A stretch of DNA of 64,000 nt from Pseudomonas protegens (GTDB taxonomy: Bacteria > Pseudomonadota > Gammaproteobacteria > Pseudomonadales > Pseudomonadaceae), in NCBI RefSeq assembly GCF_003363755.1, contig NZ_CP031396.1, positions 3,566,501-3,630,500 on the forward strand, given 5' to 3'. The notes below the pieces were generated by a model. The model made no database searches and was not told the DNA's origin. It was given only the letters and a program-made list of their open reading frames with translations. Made by a program: the position numbers and the translations under genes. The number at the start of each line of letters is the position of its first letter. The first letter of the stretch is position 1. Positions 18,732 to 27,865 of this stretch are shown here, piece by piece.

Positions 18732-19841
18732 TTGAATAGGCCGCGTTCAAGCCATGGGTTACTTGATCCTCTTTTGCGCTTTTTGTTTGCGGCCCTGACG
18801 ATTTTGCTGCTCAACGGTTGCAGCAGCGTTGCGTACTACAGCCAGTTGGCCAGCGGCCAGATGCACCTGTTGCGGGCTCGCACGCCGGTGGCCCAGGTGG
18901 TCGCCGACCCTACCCGCGACCCGACCCTGCGGGCCCATCTGGCCCAGTCGCAACGGGCCCGTACCTTTGCCAGCCAGCATCTGCACCTGCCGGATAACAA
19001 CAGCTACCGGCTGTACGTCGACATCGGCCGGCCCTATGTGGTGTGGAACGTGTTCGCGACCCCGGAGTTTTCCCTGAGCCCGCAGACCCATTGCTTCCCC
19101 ATTGCCGGTTGCGTGGCCTACCGCGGCTACTACAGCCAGGGCGCCGCCCGGGGCGAGGCGGCGCTGCAGCGGCAAAAAGGCATGGACGTGGCGATCGGCG
19201 GGGTGGAGGCCTATTCGACCCTGGGCTGGTTCGATGACCCGATCATCAGTTCGATGATGCATTGGGGCGATGAGCGTCTGGCGACCCTGATCTTCCACGA
19301 GCTGGCGCACCAGCGCTTCTATGTGAAGGACGACACCGAGTTCAATGAGTCCTTCGCCACTTTCGTCGAGCAGGAAGGCACCCGCCAGTGGCGGGCCTAT
19401 CGTGGGTTGCCGCCTCAGGACAACGCTGATGTCCGTCAACGGGATCAGTTCATCCAGCTGTTGCTGGATGCTCGCAAACGCCTGGAGCAGTTGTATGCCC
19501 AACCCTTGTCCGCCGAGCAGATGCGCCAGCGCAAGGCCCAGGAGTTCGAAGTGCTGCGCCGGGATTATCGGCAGCTGCGGGACCGCGAGTGGGCCGGTTC
19601 CAAGCGCTATGACGCCTGGATCAACGCACCGTTGAACAACGCCCGGCTGCTGCCCTTCGGTCTGTACGACCAATGGGTGCCGGCGTTTGCCGCGCTGTTC
19701 AAGGAGGTCAATGGCGACTGGCCGGCGTTCTTCCTTGCAGTGGAGAAACTGGGGCGCCTGCCGGCCGAGCAGCGCAAGGCTGATTTGCTCAGGCTGCAGA
19801 GCGCCTTATCCACCAAGCCGGATCCCACCCCTGACCGGTAG
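18732..19841 (+). CDS. Putative zinc aminopeptidase lipoprotein (COG4324-like)
   Basis: A protein of up to 369 residues beginning with a TTG. It has a lipoprotein-type signal (FAALTILLLNGCSS) and resembles the predicted aminopeptidases of COG4324. The zinc motif is HELAHQ in LIFHELAHQRFYVKDDTEFNESFATFVEQEG, where the downstream NESFATFVE supplies the third ligand Glu. The start is uncertain; later TTG/ATG codons inside the signal region are possible, but the lipobox requires a start before about 18800. Likely an outer-membrane-facing metallopeptidase with unknown substrate. Confidence 0.75.
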   Translation: MNRPRSSHGLLDPLLRFLFAALTILLLNGCSSVAYYSQLASGQMHLLRARTPVAQVVADPTRDPTLRAHLAQSQRARTFASQHLHLPDNNSYRLYVDIGRPYVVWNVFATPEFSLSPQTHCFPIAGCVAYRGYYSQGAARGEAALQRQKGMDVAIGGVEAYSTLGWFDDPIISSMMHWGDERLATLIFHELAHQRFYVKDDTEFNESFATFVEQEGTRQWRAYRGLPPQDNADVRQRDQFIQLLLDARKRLEQLYAQPLSAEQMRQRKAQEFEVLRRDYRQLRDREWAGSKRYDAWINAPLNNARLLPFGLYDQWVPAFAALFKEVNGDWPAFFLAVEKLGRLPAEQRKADLLRLQSALSTKPDPTPDR

Positions 19842-19862
19842 GCGCCGGCTTGCCGGCGAACA
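19838..19862. repeat. Single REP element
   Basis: REP core TAGGCGCCGGCTTGCCGGCGAA directly at the stop of the aminopeptidase gene, in the 27-nt gap to the convergent HAD gene. Confidence 0.65.
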
Positions 19863-19868
19863 GCGGTT

Positions 19869-20519
19869 CTAACGCCGCAAAAACGCCTGATGCAACTCGG
19901 CCAGCGTCTCGAAGTGATAGGCCGGAGCTTCGGCACTCAGCTCCTCACGGCTGCCGAATCCATACCCCACCGCCGCCGCGTCCAGGCCATTGCGCTTGGC
20001 GCCGATCAGGTCGTGCTTGCGATCGCCGATCATCAGGGTGCTGGCCGGGTCCAGCTGTTCCTGCTCCAGCAAATGGGCGATCAGCTCCACTTTGTCGGTG
20101 CGGGTACCGTTCAGTTCGCTGCCGTAGATCACCCTGAAGTGCCGGGCGAAGTCGAAGTGGCGGGCGATTTCCCGGGCGAACACCCAGGGCTTGGAGGTGG
20201 CGATGTACAGCTGGCGCCCTTGCCCACCGAGTGTTTCCAGCAGCGGCGCGACCCCGTCGAAGACCCGGTTCTCATACAGGCCGGTGACCTTGAAGCGTTC
20301 GCGATAGAAGTTCACCGCCTCCCAGGCCCGGGCTTCGTCGAAACCGTAGAACTGCATGAAAGCCTGTAACAGCGGCGGGCCGATGAAGTGCTCCAGCCGG
20401 GTCAGGTCCGGCTCGTCGATCCCCAGCTTGCCCAGGGCGAACTGGATCGAGCGGGTAATGCCTTCGCGGGGATCGGTCAGGGTGCCGTCGAGGTCGAACA
20501 GGACGGTTTGGTAATGCAT
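19869..20519 (-). CDS. HAD hydrolase, phosphoglycolate phosphatase-like
   Basis: A 216-residue HAD-family phosphatase of the Gph/COG0546 branch. Motif I is FDLDGTLTD at residues 8-16, a helical cap follows, motif II/III residues are in YIATSKP and the Lys region, and motif IV is MIGDRKHDLIGAKRNGLDAAAVGYGFG. All catalytic residues are present. Substrate unknown (small phosphate esters likely). It lies 27 nt after the gamma-carbonic anhydrase gene on the same strand and is probably cotranscribed. Confidence 0.85.
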   Translation of the reverse strand: MHYQTVLFDLDGTLTDPREGITRSIQFALGKLGIDEPDLTRLEHFIGPPLLQAFMQFYGFDEARAWEAVNFYRERFKVTGLYENRVFDGVAPLLETLGGQGRQLYIATSKPWVFAREIARHFDFARHFRVIYGSELNGTRTDKVELIAHLLEQEQLDPASTLMIGDRKHDLIGAKRNGLDAAAVGYGFGSREELSAEAPAYHFETLAELHQAFLRR

Positions 20520-20546
20520 GGCAATTCCTCGGCAGTCAGTAGCAGA

Positions 20547-21092
20547 TCAGGGACGGTCGTAGCCTTCGGCCAGGTGCAGGTCCTTGAGCTTCACGTAGTT
20601 GGCGGCGCTGTAGGTGAAGAAGGCGCGCTCCTTGTCGGTCAGCGGGCGCGCCTGCTTCACCGGGCTGCCGACGTAGAGAAAGCCGCTTTCCAGGCGCTTG
20701 CCCGGTGGCACCAGGCTGCCGGCGCCGACGATCACGTCGTCTTCCACCACCGCGCCGTCCATGACGATGCTGCCCATGCCGATCAGCACCCGGCTGCCGA
20801 TGCGGCAACCGTGGAGCATGACTTTGTGGGCGATGGTCACGTCGTCGCCGATCAGCAGCGGGAAGCCGTCGGGGTTGAAGGGGCCGGCGTGGGTGATGTG
20901 CAGCACGCTGGCGTCCTGCACGCTGGTGCGCGCGCCGATGCGGATGCGGTGCATGTCGCCGCGGATCACCGTCAGGGGCCAGACCGAGCTGTCGGCGCCG
21001 ATCTCGACGTCGCCGATGACCACGGCCGAGTGGTCGACAAAGGCCCGTTCGCCCAGGCTCGGGGTGTGGTTCTGATAGCTGCGAATGGCCAA
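20547..21092 (-). CDS. Gamma-carbonic anhydrase family protein
   Basis: A 181-residue left-handed beta-helix protein of the gamma-carbonic-anhydrase/PaaY/YrdA type. Hexapeptide repeats run through VVIGDVEIGADSSVWPLTVIRGD, and metal-binding His candidates sit in SVLHITHAGP and MLHGCRIGS. Relatives have zinc-dependent carbonic anhydrase or thioesterase activity; the exact activity here is unknown. It is the first gene of a pair with the HAD phosphatase and is divergent from prlC. Confidence 0.88.
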   Translation of the reverse strand: MAIRSYQNHTPSLGERAFVDHSAVVIGDVEIGADSSVWPLTVIRGDMHRIRIGARTSVQDASVLHITHAGPFNPDGFPLLIGDDVTIAHKVMLHGCRIGSRVLIGMGSIVMDGAVVEDDVIVGAGSLVPPGKRLESGFLYVGSPVKQARPLTDKERAFFTYSAANYVKLKDLHLAEGYDRP

Positions 21093-21206
21093 GTGCGAAT
21101 GCCTCTCTGAGATTTATTAATGGGGGCTATAGCTGCGGTGGCTGCTCATTGTAATTAAGATGGTGCTACGTTTCCCTGCATGTTTCTTCCAGCCAAGGTG
21201 CCCACC

Positions 21207-23258
21207 GTGAGTGTGAACAACCCTCTTCTGCAGCCCTACGACCTGCCGCCGTTCTCGGCGATCCGCGCCGAGCATGTGCAACCGGCCATCGAACAGATCC
21301 TGGCTGACAACCGCGCCGCCATCGCTGAAATCCTCAAGACCCAAGCCACCCAGCCCACCTGGGCCGGTCTGGTGTTGGCCATGGACGAGCTCAATGACCG
21401 CCTGAGTGCGGCCTGGAGCCCGGTCAGCCACCTCAACGCGGTGTGCAACAGCGCCGAACTGCGTGAAGCCTACGAGGCCTGTCTGCCGGCCTTGAGCGCC
21501 TACTCCACGGAAATGGGCCAGAACCGCGAGCTGTTCCAGGCTTTCGACGCCCTGGCCAAGAGCCCCGAAGCCGCCGGTTTCGACGTGGCGCAGAAAACCA
21601 TCCTCGAGCACTCCCTGCGGGACTTCCGCCTGTCGGGCATCGACCTGCCGCCGGAGCAGCAGCAGCGCTACGCAGAGGTACAAAGCCGGCTCTCGGAGCT
21701 GGCCAGCCGTTTCTCCAACCAGTTGCTGGACGCCACCCAGGCCTGGACCAAGCACATTACCGACGAAGCGGCCCTGGCCGGCCTGACCGACTCGGCCAAG
21801 GCGCAGATGGCCGCCGCGGCCCAGGCCAAAGGCCTGGACGGCTGGCTGATCACTCTGGAATTCCCCAGCTACTACGCGGTGATGACCTACGCCCAGGACC
21901 GTGCCCTGCGTGAAGAGGTCTATGCCGCCTACTGCACCCGGGCGTCGGACCAAGGCCCTAATGCCGGTCAGCACGACAACGGCCCGGTGATGGAAGAGAT
22001 CCTCGACCTGCGTCAGGAACTGGCCAAGCTCCTGGGCTTTGCCAGCTTTTCCGAGCTGAGCCTGGCCACCAAGATGGCCGAGTCCAGCGATCAGGTGCTG
22101 AGCTTCCTGCGGGACCTGGCCAAGCGCAGCAAACCCTTTGCCGCTCAGGACCTGGAACAGCTCAAGGCCTATGCCGCCGAACAGGGCTGCCCCGACCTGC
22201 AAAGCTGGGACAGCGGTTTCTATGGAGAGAAGCTGCGCGAGCAGCGTTACAGCGTGTCCCAGGAAGCCCTGCGCGCCTACTTCCCCATCGACAAGGTACT
22301 TGGCGGCCTGTTCGCCATTGTCCAGCGCCTGTACGGCATCGAGATTGCCGAGCAGCAGGGCTTCGACAGCTGGCACCCGGACGTGCGCCTGTTCGAAATC
22401 AAGGAAAACGGTCAGCACGTCGGCCGTTTCTTCTTCGACCTCTACGCCCGCTCCAACAAGCGTGGCGGTGCCTGGATGGACGGTGCCCGCGACCGTCGCC
22501 GCACCGTTGACGGTGTGTTGCAGAGCCCGGTGGCCAACCTGGTGTGCAACTTCACCCCGGCCGACAGCGGCAAGCCTGCACTCCTGACCCACGACGAAGT
22601 CACCACCCTGTTCCACGAGTTCGGCCATGGCCTGCACCACCTGCTGACCCGGGTCGAGCATGCCGGGGTCTCCGGTATCAACGGCGTGGCCTGGGACGCG
22701 GTGGAGCTGCCGAGCCAGTTCATGGAGAACTGGTGCTGGGAGCCGGAAGGCCTGGCGCTGATCTCCGGTCACTATGAAACCGGCGAGCCGCTGCCCCAGG
22801 ACCTGCTGCAGAAGATGCTGGCGGCGAAGAACTTCCAGTCCGGGCTGATGATGGTGCGCCAGCTGGAATTCTCGCTGTTCGACTTCGAACTGCATGCCAC
22901 CCACGGCGATGGCCGCAGCGTGCTGCAAGTGCTGGAAACCGTGCGTGACGAGGTCTCGGTGATGCGTCCGCCGGCCTACAACCGTTTCCCCAACAGCTTC
23001 GCCCACATCTTTGCCGGCGGTTATGCCGCGGGCTACTACAGCTACAAGTGGGCGGAAGTGCTGTCGGCCGATGCCTTCTCCAAATTCGAGGAAGACGGCG
23101 TGCTCAACCCGGCCACCGGGCGGGCGTTCCGCGAGGCGATCCTGGCCCGTGGCGGCTCCCAGGAGCCGATGGTGCTGTTTGTCGATTTCCGCGGACGGGC
23201 GCCGTCGATTGACGCACTCTTGCGCCACAGCGGCCTCAGCGAGGACGCGGCAGCATGA
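21207..23258 (+). CDS. prlC: Oligopeptidase A
   Basis: A 683-residue M3-family zinc oligopeptidase that degrades signal-peptide fragments and other oligopeptides in the cytoplasm. HEFGH starts at residue 470 (TTLFHEFGHGLHHLLTR), the same place as in E. coli OpdA, and the third ligand region is GINGVAWDAVELPSQFMENW. I start at the GTG at 21207 (V/M-SVNNPLLQPYDLPPF), which gives the usual length. An ATG nine codons upstream is open but has no similarity. Its stop overlaps the next gene's ATG. Confidence 0.95.
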   Translation: MSVNNPLLQPYDLPPFSAIRAEHVQPAIEQILADNRAAIAEILKTQATQPTWAGLVLAMDELNDRLSAAWSPVSHLNAVCNSAELREAYEACLPALSAYSTEMGQNRELFQAFDALAKSPEAAGFDVAQKTILEHSLRDFRLSGIDLPPEQQQRYAEVQSRLSELASRFSNQLLDATQAWTKHITDEAALAGLTDSAKAQMAAAAQAKGLDGWLITLEFPSYYAVMTYAQDRALREEVYAAYCTRASDQGPNAGQHDNGPVMEEILDLRQELAKLLGFASFSELSLATKMAESSDQVLSFLRDLAKRSKPFAAQDLEQLKAYAAEQGCPDLQSWDSGFYGEKLREQRYSVSQEALRAYFPIDKVLGGLFAIVQRLYGIEIAEQQGFDSWHPDVRLFEIKENGQHVGRFFFDLYARSNKRGGAWMDGARDRRRTVDGVLQSPVANLVCNFTPADSGKPALLTHDEVTTLFHEFGHGLHHLLTRVEHAGVSGINGVAWDAVELPSQFMENWCWEPEGLALISGHYETGEPLPQDLLQKMLAAKNFQSGLMMVRQLEFSLFDFELHATHGDGRSVLQVLETVRDEVSVMRPPAYNRFPNSFAHIFAGGYAAGYYSYKWAEVLSADAFSKFEEDGVLNPATGRAFREAILARGGSQEPMVLFVDFRGRAPSIDALLRHSGLSEDAAA

Positions 23259-23533
23259 GTGACGCACCCGTGAAGACCAAGAAACGCTTTATCGCCGGTG
23301 CGGTGTGCCCGGCGTGCAGTGAGCAGGACAAGCTGATGATGTGGAGTGAGGACGACGTACCCCATCGCGAGTGCGTGGCCTGTGGCTACTCCGACACCCT
23401 CAACGAGCAGGGCCTGTCGGTGCCCAAGGAACTCGGGACCCGGGTCAACAGCGCGACGCCCAAGGTGGCCGACACCAAGGTGCAATCGGTGCAGTTCTTC
23501 CCCAACCCCAAGTTGAAGAAAAAAACCGACTGA
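23255..23533 (+). CDS. YheV-like zinc-ribbon protein
   Basis: A 92-residue protein with a zinc ribbon made of two CxxC pairs (AVCPACSEQD and RECVACGYSD, residues about 19-50). A charged linker and the conserved tail VQFFPNPKLKKKTD follow, matching the YheV family of putative metal-binding proteins. Its ATG overlaps the prlC TGA (ATGA), so translation is coupled. Function unknown; nucleic acid or protein contact is plausible. Confidence 0.85.
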   Translation: MSDAPVKTKKRFIAGAVCPACSEQDKLMMWSEDDVPHRECVACGYSDTLNEQGLSVPKELGTRVNSATPKVADTKVQSVQFFPNPKLKKKTD

Positions 23534-23962
23534 CCACGCCAGACAAAGCCGGCTCCCTGTTAGGAGCCGGCTTGCCGGCGAAACGATTCGCCATCCTTCC
23601 TTCGCCCCGTGGGCTTTGGCGAGCCAGCTCGCTCCTACGCGGCCTCCTGACCCCCACCGTTTCGAACCAGCTTTTCACCGAGCAGGTGGCGAACACACGG
23701 GTGCTGCAGCCGCCATTGGCCAGCAAAGCCCCGTGAGCCAACTGTCAGAGAAACGTGAAGCTGATACGTAATTTTCCGCCGCTTCTGATCTTTTTTTCGC
23801 CTGAAACGGTTCATCCAAATGCTTAGCCTGCTACCATTTGTAACCAAATTTTGCTGATGTGCTCATAAAAACCGGGTCTTGCCCGGCCTTCTGCGTTGCC
23901 AAAACACAAAGTCGCGCCATGACGCGGCTGACCTTTCCATCAATGCCTGATGAGGTGCACCC
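23534..23962. other. 429-nt gap with REP elements, then gluconate dehydrogenase promoter region
   Basis: The left part (23560-23640) is a REP cluster. The rest, 23641-23962, shows no gene, no tRNA and no strong hairpin. It should contain the promoter of the gluconate dehydrogenase operon, but I see no clear -35/-10 pair. Small open frames here lack ribosome sites and sequence character. Confidence 0.6.
23560..23640. repeat. REP cluster
   Basis: A GTTAGGAGCCGGCTTGCCGG copy is followed 50 nt later by an inverted relative, TTTGGCGAGCCAGCTCGCTC. Together they form a mixed REP pair downstream of the prlC operon. Confidence 0.75.
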
Positions 23963-24715
23963 ATGTCTGATCAAGATCGAGACAACCCGCGGCGTGAGTT
24001 TTTGCGTAAATCCTTGACCTTGATCCCTGTGGTCACTGTCGCCAGTACCGGCCTGGGCAGTTCCATGCTGGCGGCCGCGCCCGAGACGGCCGCCCCTGCC
24101 AGGCCGGCGGCGCCGAGCAAGCTGCCCAGCGGCAGCCAGAACTATGAGCCCAGTTACTTCAGCGCCGAAGAGTGGGCCTTCATCAAGGCGGCGGTAGAGC
24201 GCCTGATCCCGGCGGACGAAATGGGGCCAGGTGCCCTGGAAGCCGGGGTGCCGGAGTACATCGACCGCCAAATGAACACCCCCTACGCCGCCGGCGCCCT
24301 GTGGTACATGCAAGGTCCGTTCAAGGCCGACGCCGCACCGGAGATGGGTTGGCAGAGCAAGCTGGTGCCCAAGGAGATCTATCGCCTGGGCATTGCCGCT
24401 GTGGATGCATGGTGCAAAGACCTCAAGGGTCAAGTTTTTGCTGCGCAAGACAGCGCTACCCGAGACGCTTTGCTCAAGCAGCTGGAGGCCGGAACCCCGC
24501 AGTTCGAGGCGGTCCCGGCCAAGCTTTTCTTCAATCTGCTGCTGCAAAACACCAAGGAAGGCTTCTTCAGCGATCCGATCCACGGTGGCAACCAAGGCCT
24601 GGTGGGCTGGACCCTGATCGGCTTTCCCGGCGCACGCGCCGATTTCATGGATTGGGTGGAGCGCAACGAGCAATACCCCTTCCCGGCAGTATCGATTCGC
24701 GGCCAGAGGGCTTGA
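23963..24715 (+). CDS. Gluconate 2-dehydrogenase subunit 3 family protein (Tat-exported)
   Basis: A 250-residue small subunit of a membrane flavin dehydrogenase. A twin-arginine signal NPRREFLRKSLTLIPVV (Arg10-Arg11) precedes an Ala/Pro-rich linker and the subunit-3 domain (YFSAEEWAFIKAAVERLIPAD onward). In this family the gamma subunit carries the Tat signal and takes the folded flavoprotein along. It is first in a three-gene operon with flavoprotein (2-nt gap) and cytochrome c subunits. Confidence 0.92.
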   Translation: MSDQDRDNPRREFLRKSLTLIPVVTVASTGLGSSMLAAAPETAAPARPAAPSKLPSGSQNYEPSYFSAEEWAFIKAAVERLIPADEMGPGALEAGVPEYIDRQMNTPYAAGALWYMQGPFKADAAPEMGWQSKLVPKEIYRLGIAAVDAWCKDLKGQVFAAQDSATRDALLKQLEAGTPQFEAVPAKLFFNLLLQNTKEGFFSDPIHGGNQGLVGWTLIGFPGARADFMDWVERNEQYPFPAVSIRGQRA

Positions 24716-24717
24716 GC

Positions 24718-26502
24718 ATGGCAACAGTGATGAAGAAGGTCGACGCAGTGATCGTCGGTTTCGGCTGGACCGGCGCGATCATGGCCAAGGAACTGACCGA
24801 AGCCGGGCTCAACGTGCTGGCGCTGGAGCGCGGGCCAATGCAGGACACCTACCCTGACGGCAGTTATCCCCAGGTGATCGACGAGCTCACCTACAGCGTG
24901 CGCAAGAAACTCTTCCAGGACATTTCCAAAGAAACGGTGACCATTCGCCACAGCGTCAACGACGTGGCCTTGCCCAACCGGCAACTGGGCGCCTTCCTGC
25001 CGGGCAACGGCGTGGGCGGTGCCGGCCTGCACTGGTCTGGCGTGCACTTTCGCGTCGACCCCATCGAACTGCGCATGCGCAGTCATTACGAAGAGCGCTA
25101 CGGCAAGCATTTCATCCCCAAGGACATGACCATCCAGGACTTCGGCGTCAGCTATGAAGAGCTGGAGCCGTTCTTCGACTTCGCGGAAAAGGTCTTCGGC
25201 ACCTCAGGCCAGGCCTGGACCGTAAAGGGCCAGTTGGTGGGCGACGGCAAGGGCGGCAACCCTTATGCACCGGATCGCTCGGACCACTTCCCCCTGGAGT
25301 CGCAGAAAAACACCTATTCCGCACAGCTGTTCCAGAAAGCCGCCCATGAAGTGGGCTACAAGCCCTACAACCTGCCGTCGGCCAATACCTCAGGGCCTTA
25401 CACCAACCCTTATGGCGCGCAAATGGGCCCGTGCAATTTCTGCGGCTTCTGCAGCGGCTACGTCTGCTACATGTATTCCAAGGCCTCGCCCAACGTGAAC
25501 ATCCTGCCGGCCCTCAAGCCGTTGCCGAATTTCGAGTTGCGCCCCAACGCCCACGTGCTCAAGGTCAACCTCGACAGCAGCAAGACCCGCGCCACCGGCG
25601 TCACCTATGTCGACGGCCAGGGCCGGGAGATCGAGCAGCCGGCGGACCTGGTGATCCTCGGCGCCTTCCAGTTGCACAACGTGCGCCTGATGCTGCTGTC
25701 GGGCATCGGCAAACCCTACGACCCGATCAGCGGCGAAGGCGTGGTGGGTAGGAACTTCGCCTACCAGAACATGGCCACCATCAAGGCCTACTTCGACAAG
25801 GACGTGCACACCAACAACTTCATCGGCGCTGGCGGCAACGGTGTGGCGGTGGACGACTTCAACGCCGATAACTTCGACCACGGCCCGCACGGTTTCGTCG
25901 GCGGCTCGCCGATGTGGGTCAACCAGGCCGGCAGCCGGCCGATTGCCGGCACCTCGAACCCACCGGGCACCCCGACTTGGGGCAGCGCCTGGAAGAAGGC
26001 CACTGCCGATTACTACACCCACCAGGTATCCATGGACGCCCACGGCGCGCATCAGTCCTACCGTGGCAACTACCTGGATCTGGACCCGGTGTACCGCGAT
26101 GCCTACGGCTTGCCGCTGCTGCGGATGACCTTCGACTGGCAGGAAAACGACATCAAGATGAACCGCTTCATGGTCGAGAAGATGGGCAAGATCGCTGAGG
26201 CGATGAATCCCAAGGCCATTGCCCGGCTGGGCAAGCAGGTAGGGGAGCACTTCAACACCGCGTCCTACCAGACCACGCACCTGAACGGTGGCGCGATCAT
26301 GGGCACCGACCCCAAGACCAGTGCCCTGAACCGCTACTTGCAGAGCTGGGACGTGCACAACGTCTTCGTTCCTGGGGCTTCGGCCTTCCCTCAAGGCCTG
26401 GGCTACAACCCCACCGGCCTGGTGGCGGCGTTGACCTACTGGTCGGCCCGGGCGATCCGCGAGCAGTACCTGAAGAACCCCGGCCCGCTGGTGCAGGCAT
26501 AA
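24718..26502 (+). CDS. Gluconate 2-dehydrogenase-like GMC flavoprotein subunit
   Basis: A 594-residue GMC oxidoreductase. FAD binds at VDAVIVGFGWTGAIMAKELTEAG (residues 8-30), GNGVGGAGLHWSGVHFR is the second flavin region, and the C-terminal GMC end is FVPGASAFPQGLGYNPTGLVAALTYW. A cysteine cluster in GPCNFCGFCSGYVCYMYS near residue 240 is typical of this subclass and may bind an Fe-S centre. There is no own signal, so it is exported with the Tat subunit. It probably oxidises gluconate to 2-ketogluconate on the periplasmic side; related polyol or keto-sugar acids cannot be excluded. Confidence 0.9.
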   Translation: MATVMKKVDAVIVGFGWTGAIMAKELTEAGLNVLALERGPMQDTYPDGSYPQVIDELTYSVRKKLFQDISKETVTIRHSVNDVALPNRQLGAFLPGNGVGGAGLHWSGVHFRVDPIELRMRSHYEERYGKHFIPKDMTIQDFGVSYEELEPFFDFAEKVFGTSGQAWTVKGQLVGDGKGGNPYAPDRSDHFPLESQKNTYSAQLFQKAAHEVGYKPYNLPSANTSGPYTNPYGAQMGPCNFCGFCSGYVCYMYSKASPNVNILPALKPLPNFELRPNAHVLKVNLDSSKTRATGVTYVDGQGREIEQPADLVILGAFQLHNVRLMLLSGIGKPYDPISGEGVVGRNFAYQNMATIKAYFDKDVHTNNFIGAGGNGVAVDDFNADNFDHGPHGFVGGSPMWVNQAGSRPIAGTSNPPGTPTWGSAWKKATADYYTHQVSMDAHGAHQSYRGNYLDLDPVYRDAYGLPLLRMTFDWQENDIKMNRFMVEKMGKIAEAMNPKAIARLGKQVGEHFNTASYQTTHLNGGAIMGTDPKTSALNRYLQSWDVHNVFVPGASAFPQGLGYNPTGLVAALTYWSARAIREQYLKNPGPLVQA

Positions 26503-26514
26503 GGAGCGATGACC

Positions 26515-27819
26515 ATGAAAGCACTCGTTATCGCCACCCTGGCGCTGCTGGGCAGCGCCTCGGTCAGCGCCGCCGAAGCGGATCAGCAGGCCCTGGTGCA
26601 ACAGGGCGAATACCTGGCCCGCGCCGGAGACTGCGTGGCCTGCCACACCGCCAAGGACGGCCAGCCGTTCGCCGGCGGGCTACCGATGGAAACCCCCATC
26701 GGGGTGATCTATTCCACCAACATCACCCCGGACAAGACCGGCATCGGCGACTACAGCTTCGAGGACTTCGACCAGGCCGTGCGCCATGGCGTGGCCAAGG
26801 GCGGCAGTACCCTGTACCCGGCCATGCCCTTCCCGTCCTATGCCCGGGTCAGCGACGCCGACATGCAGGCGCTCTACGCCTACTTCATGAAGGGCGTGGC
26901 GCCGGTGGCCAGGGACAACCAGGACAGCGACATTCCCTGGCCCCTGAGCATGCGCTGGCCGCTGTCGATCTGGCGCTGGATGTTCGCCCCGAGCGTGGAG
27001 ACCCCGGCGCTCGCGACCGGCAGCGATCCGGTGATCAGCCGCGGTGCCTATCTGGTGGAGGGCTTGGGCCACTGTGGGGCCTGCCACACGCCCCGGGCCC
27101 TGACCATGCAGGAGAAGGCCCTGAGCGCCAGCGACGGCAGTGCTTTCCTGTCCGGCAGTGCGCCGCTGGAGGGCTGGATCGCCAAGAGCCTGCGCGGTGA
27201 CCACAAGGATGGCCTGGGCAGTTGGAGCGAAGAGCAGTTGGTGCAGTTCCTCAAGACCGGCCGCAGCGATCGCAGCGCGGTGTTTGGCGGCATGAGCGAT
27301 GTGGTGGTGCACAGCATGCAGTACATGAGCGAGGCCGACCTGACGGCGATTGCCCGCTACCTCAAGTCGCTGCCGGCCAATGATCCCAAGGATCAGCCGC
27401 ACTCGTATGACCAGCAGGTGGCTGAGGCTTTGTGGAAAGGTGACGACAGCCAGCCCGGTGCGGCGGTGTACATCGACAACTGCGCAGCCTGCCATCGCAC
27501 CGACGGCCAGGGCTACACCCGGGTGTTCCCGGCGCTGGCGGGCAATCCGGTGCTGCAATCGGCGGATGCCACCTCGCTGATTCACATCGTGCTCAAGGGC
27601 GGCACCTTGCCGGCCACCCACAGCGCGCCGTCGACCTTCACCATGCCGCCTTTCGCCTGGCGCCTGTCGGACCAGGAGGTGGCCGATGTGGTCAACTTCA
27701 TCCGCGGCAGCTGGGGCAACCAGGCGTCGGCGGTGAAGGCCGGGGACGTGGCGGCGTTGCGCAATGGCGACCTGCAGAGCACGTCCAACGATGATTTGGG
27801 GCCGTTCACTGGTCGCTAG
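26515..27819 (+). CDS. Triheme cytochrome c subunit of the gluconate dehydrogenase
   Basis: A 434-residue exported cytochrome with three heme c motifs: CVACH near residue 42, CGACH near 190 and CAACH near 327. This is the standard layout of the cytochrome subunit that passes electrons from the flavoprotein to ubiquinone. The signal peptide is MKALVIATLALLGSASVSAA. AAGGAG at 26501-26506 is 8 nt from the ATG at 26515 but only 2 nt from the ATG at 26509, so I prefer the later start. Last gene of the operon. Confidence 0.92.
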   Translation: MKALVIATLALLGSASVSAAEADQQALVQQGEYLARAGDCVACHTAKDGQPFAGGLPMETPIGVIYSTNITPDKTGIGDYSFEDFDQAVRHGVAKGGSTLYPAMPFPSYARVSDADMQALYAYFMKGVAPVARDNQDSDIPWPLSMRWPLSIWRWMFAPSVETPALATGSDPVISRGAYLVEGLGHCGACHTPRALTMQEKALSASDGSAFLSGSAPLEGWIAKSLRGDHKDGLGSWSEEQLVQFLKTGRSDRSAVFGGMSDVVVHSMQYMSEADLTAIARYLKSLPANDPKDQPHSYDQQVAEALWKGDDSQPGAAVYIDNCAACHRTDGQGYTRVFPALAGNPVLQSADATSLIHIVLKGGTLPATHSAPSTFTMPPFAWRLSDQEVADVVNFIRGSWGNQASAVKAGDVAALRNGDLQSTSNDDLGPFTGR

Positions 27820-27865
27820 CGTCGAGGCCGGCGCCCGCTGCGGGCGTCGGTCCGGCGGTGGCTGT

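Noticed and set aside
21117..23267. Antisense open frame opposite prlC
   Set aside because: A mirror of prlC codon bias with Gly/Val/Leu/Gln-rich low-complexity translation; no ribosome site.
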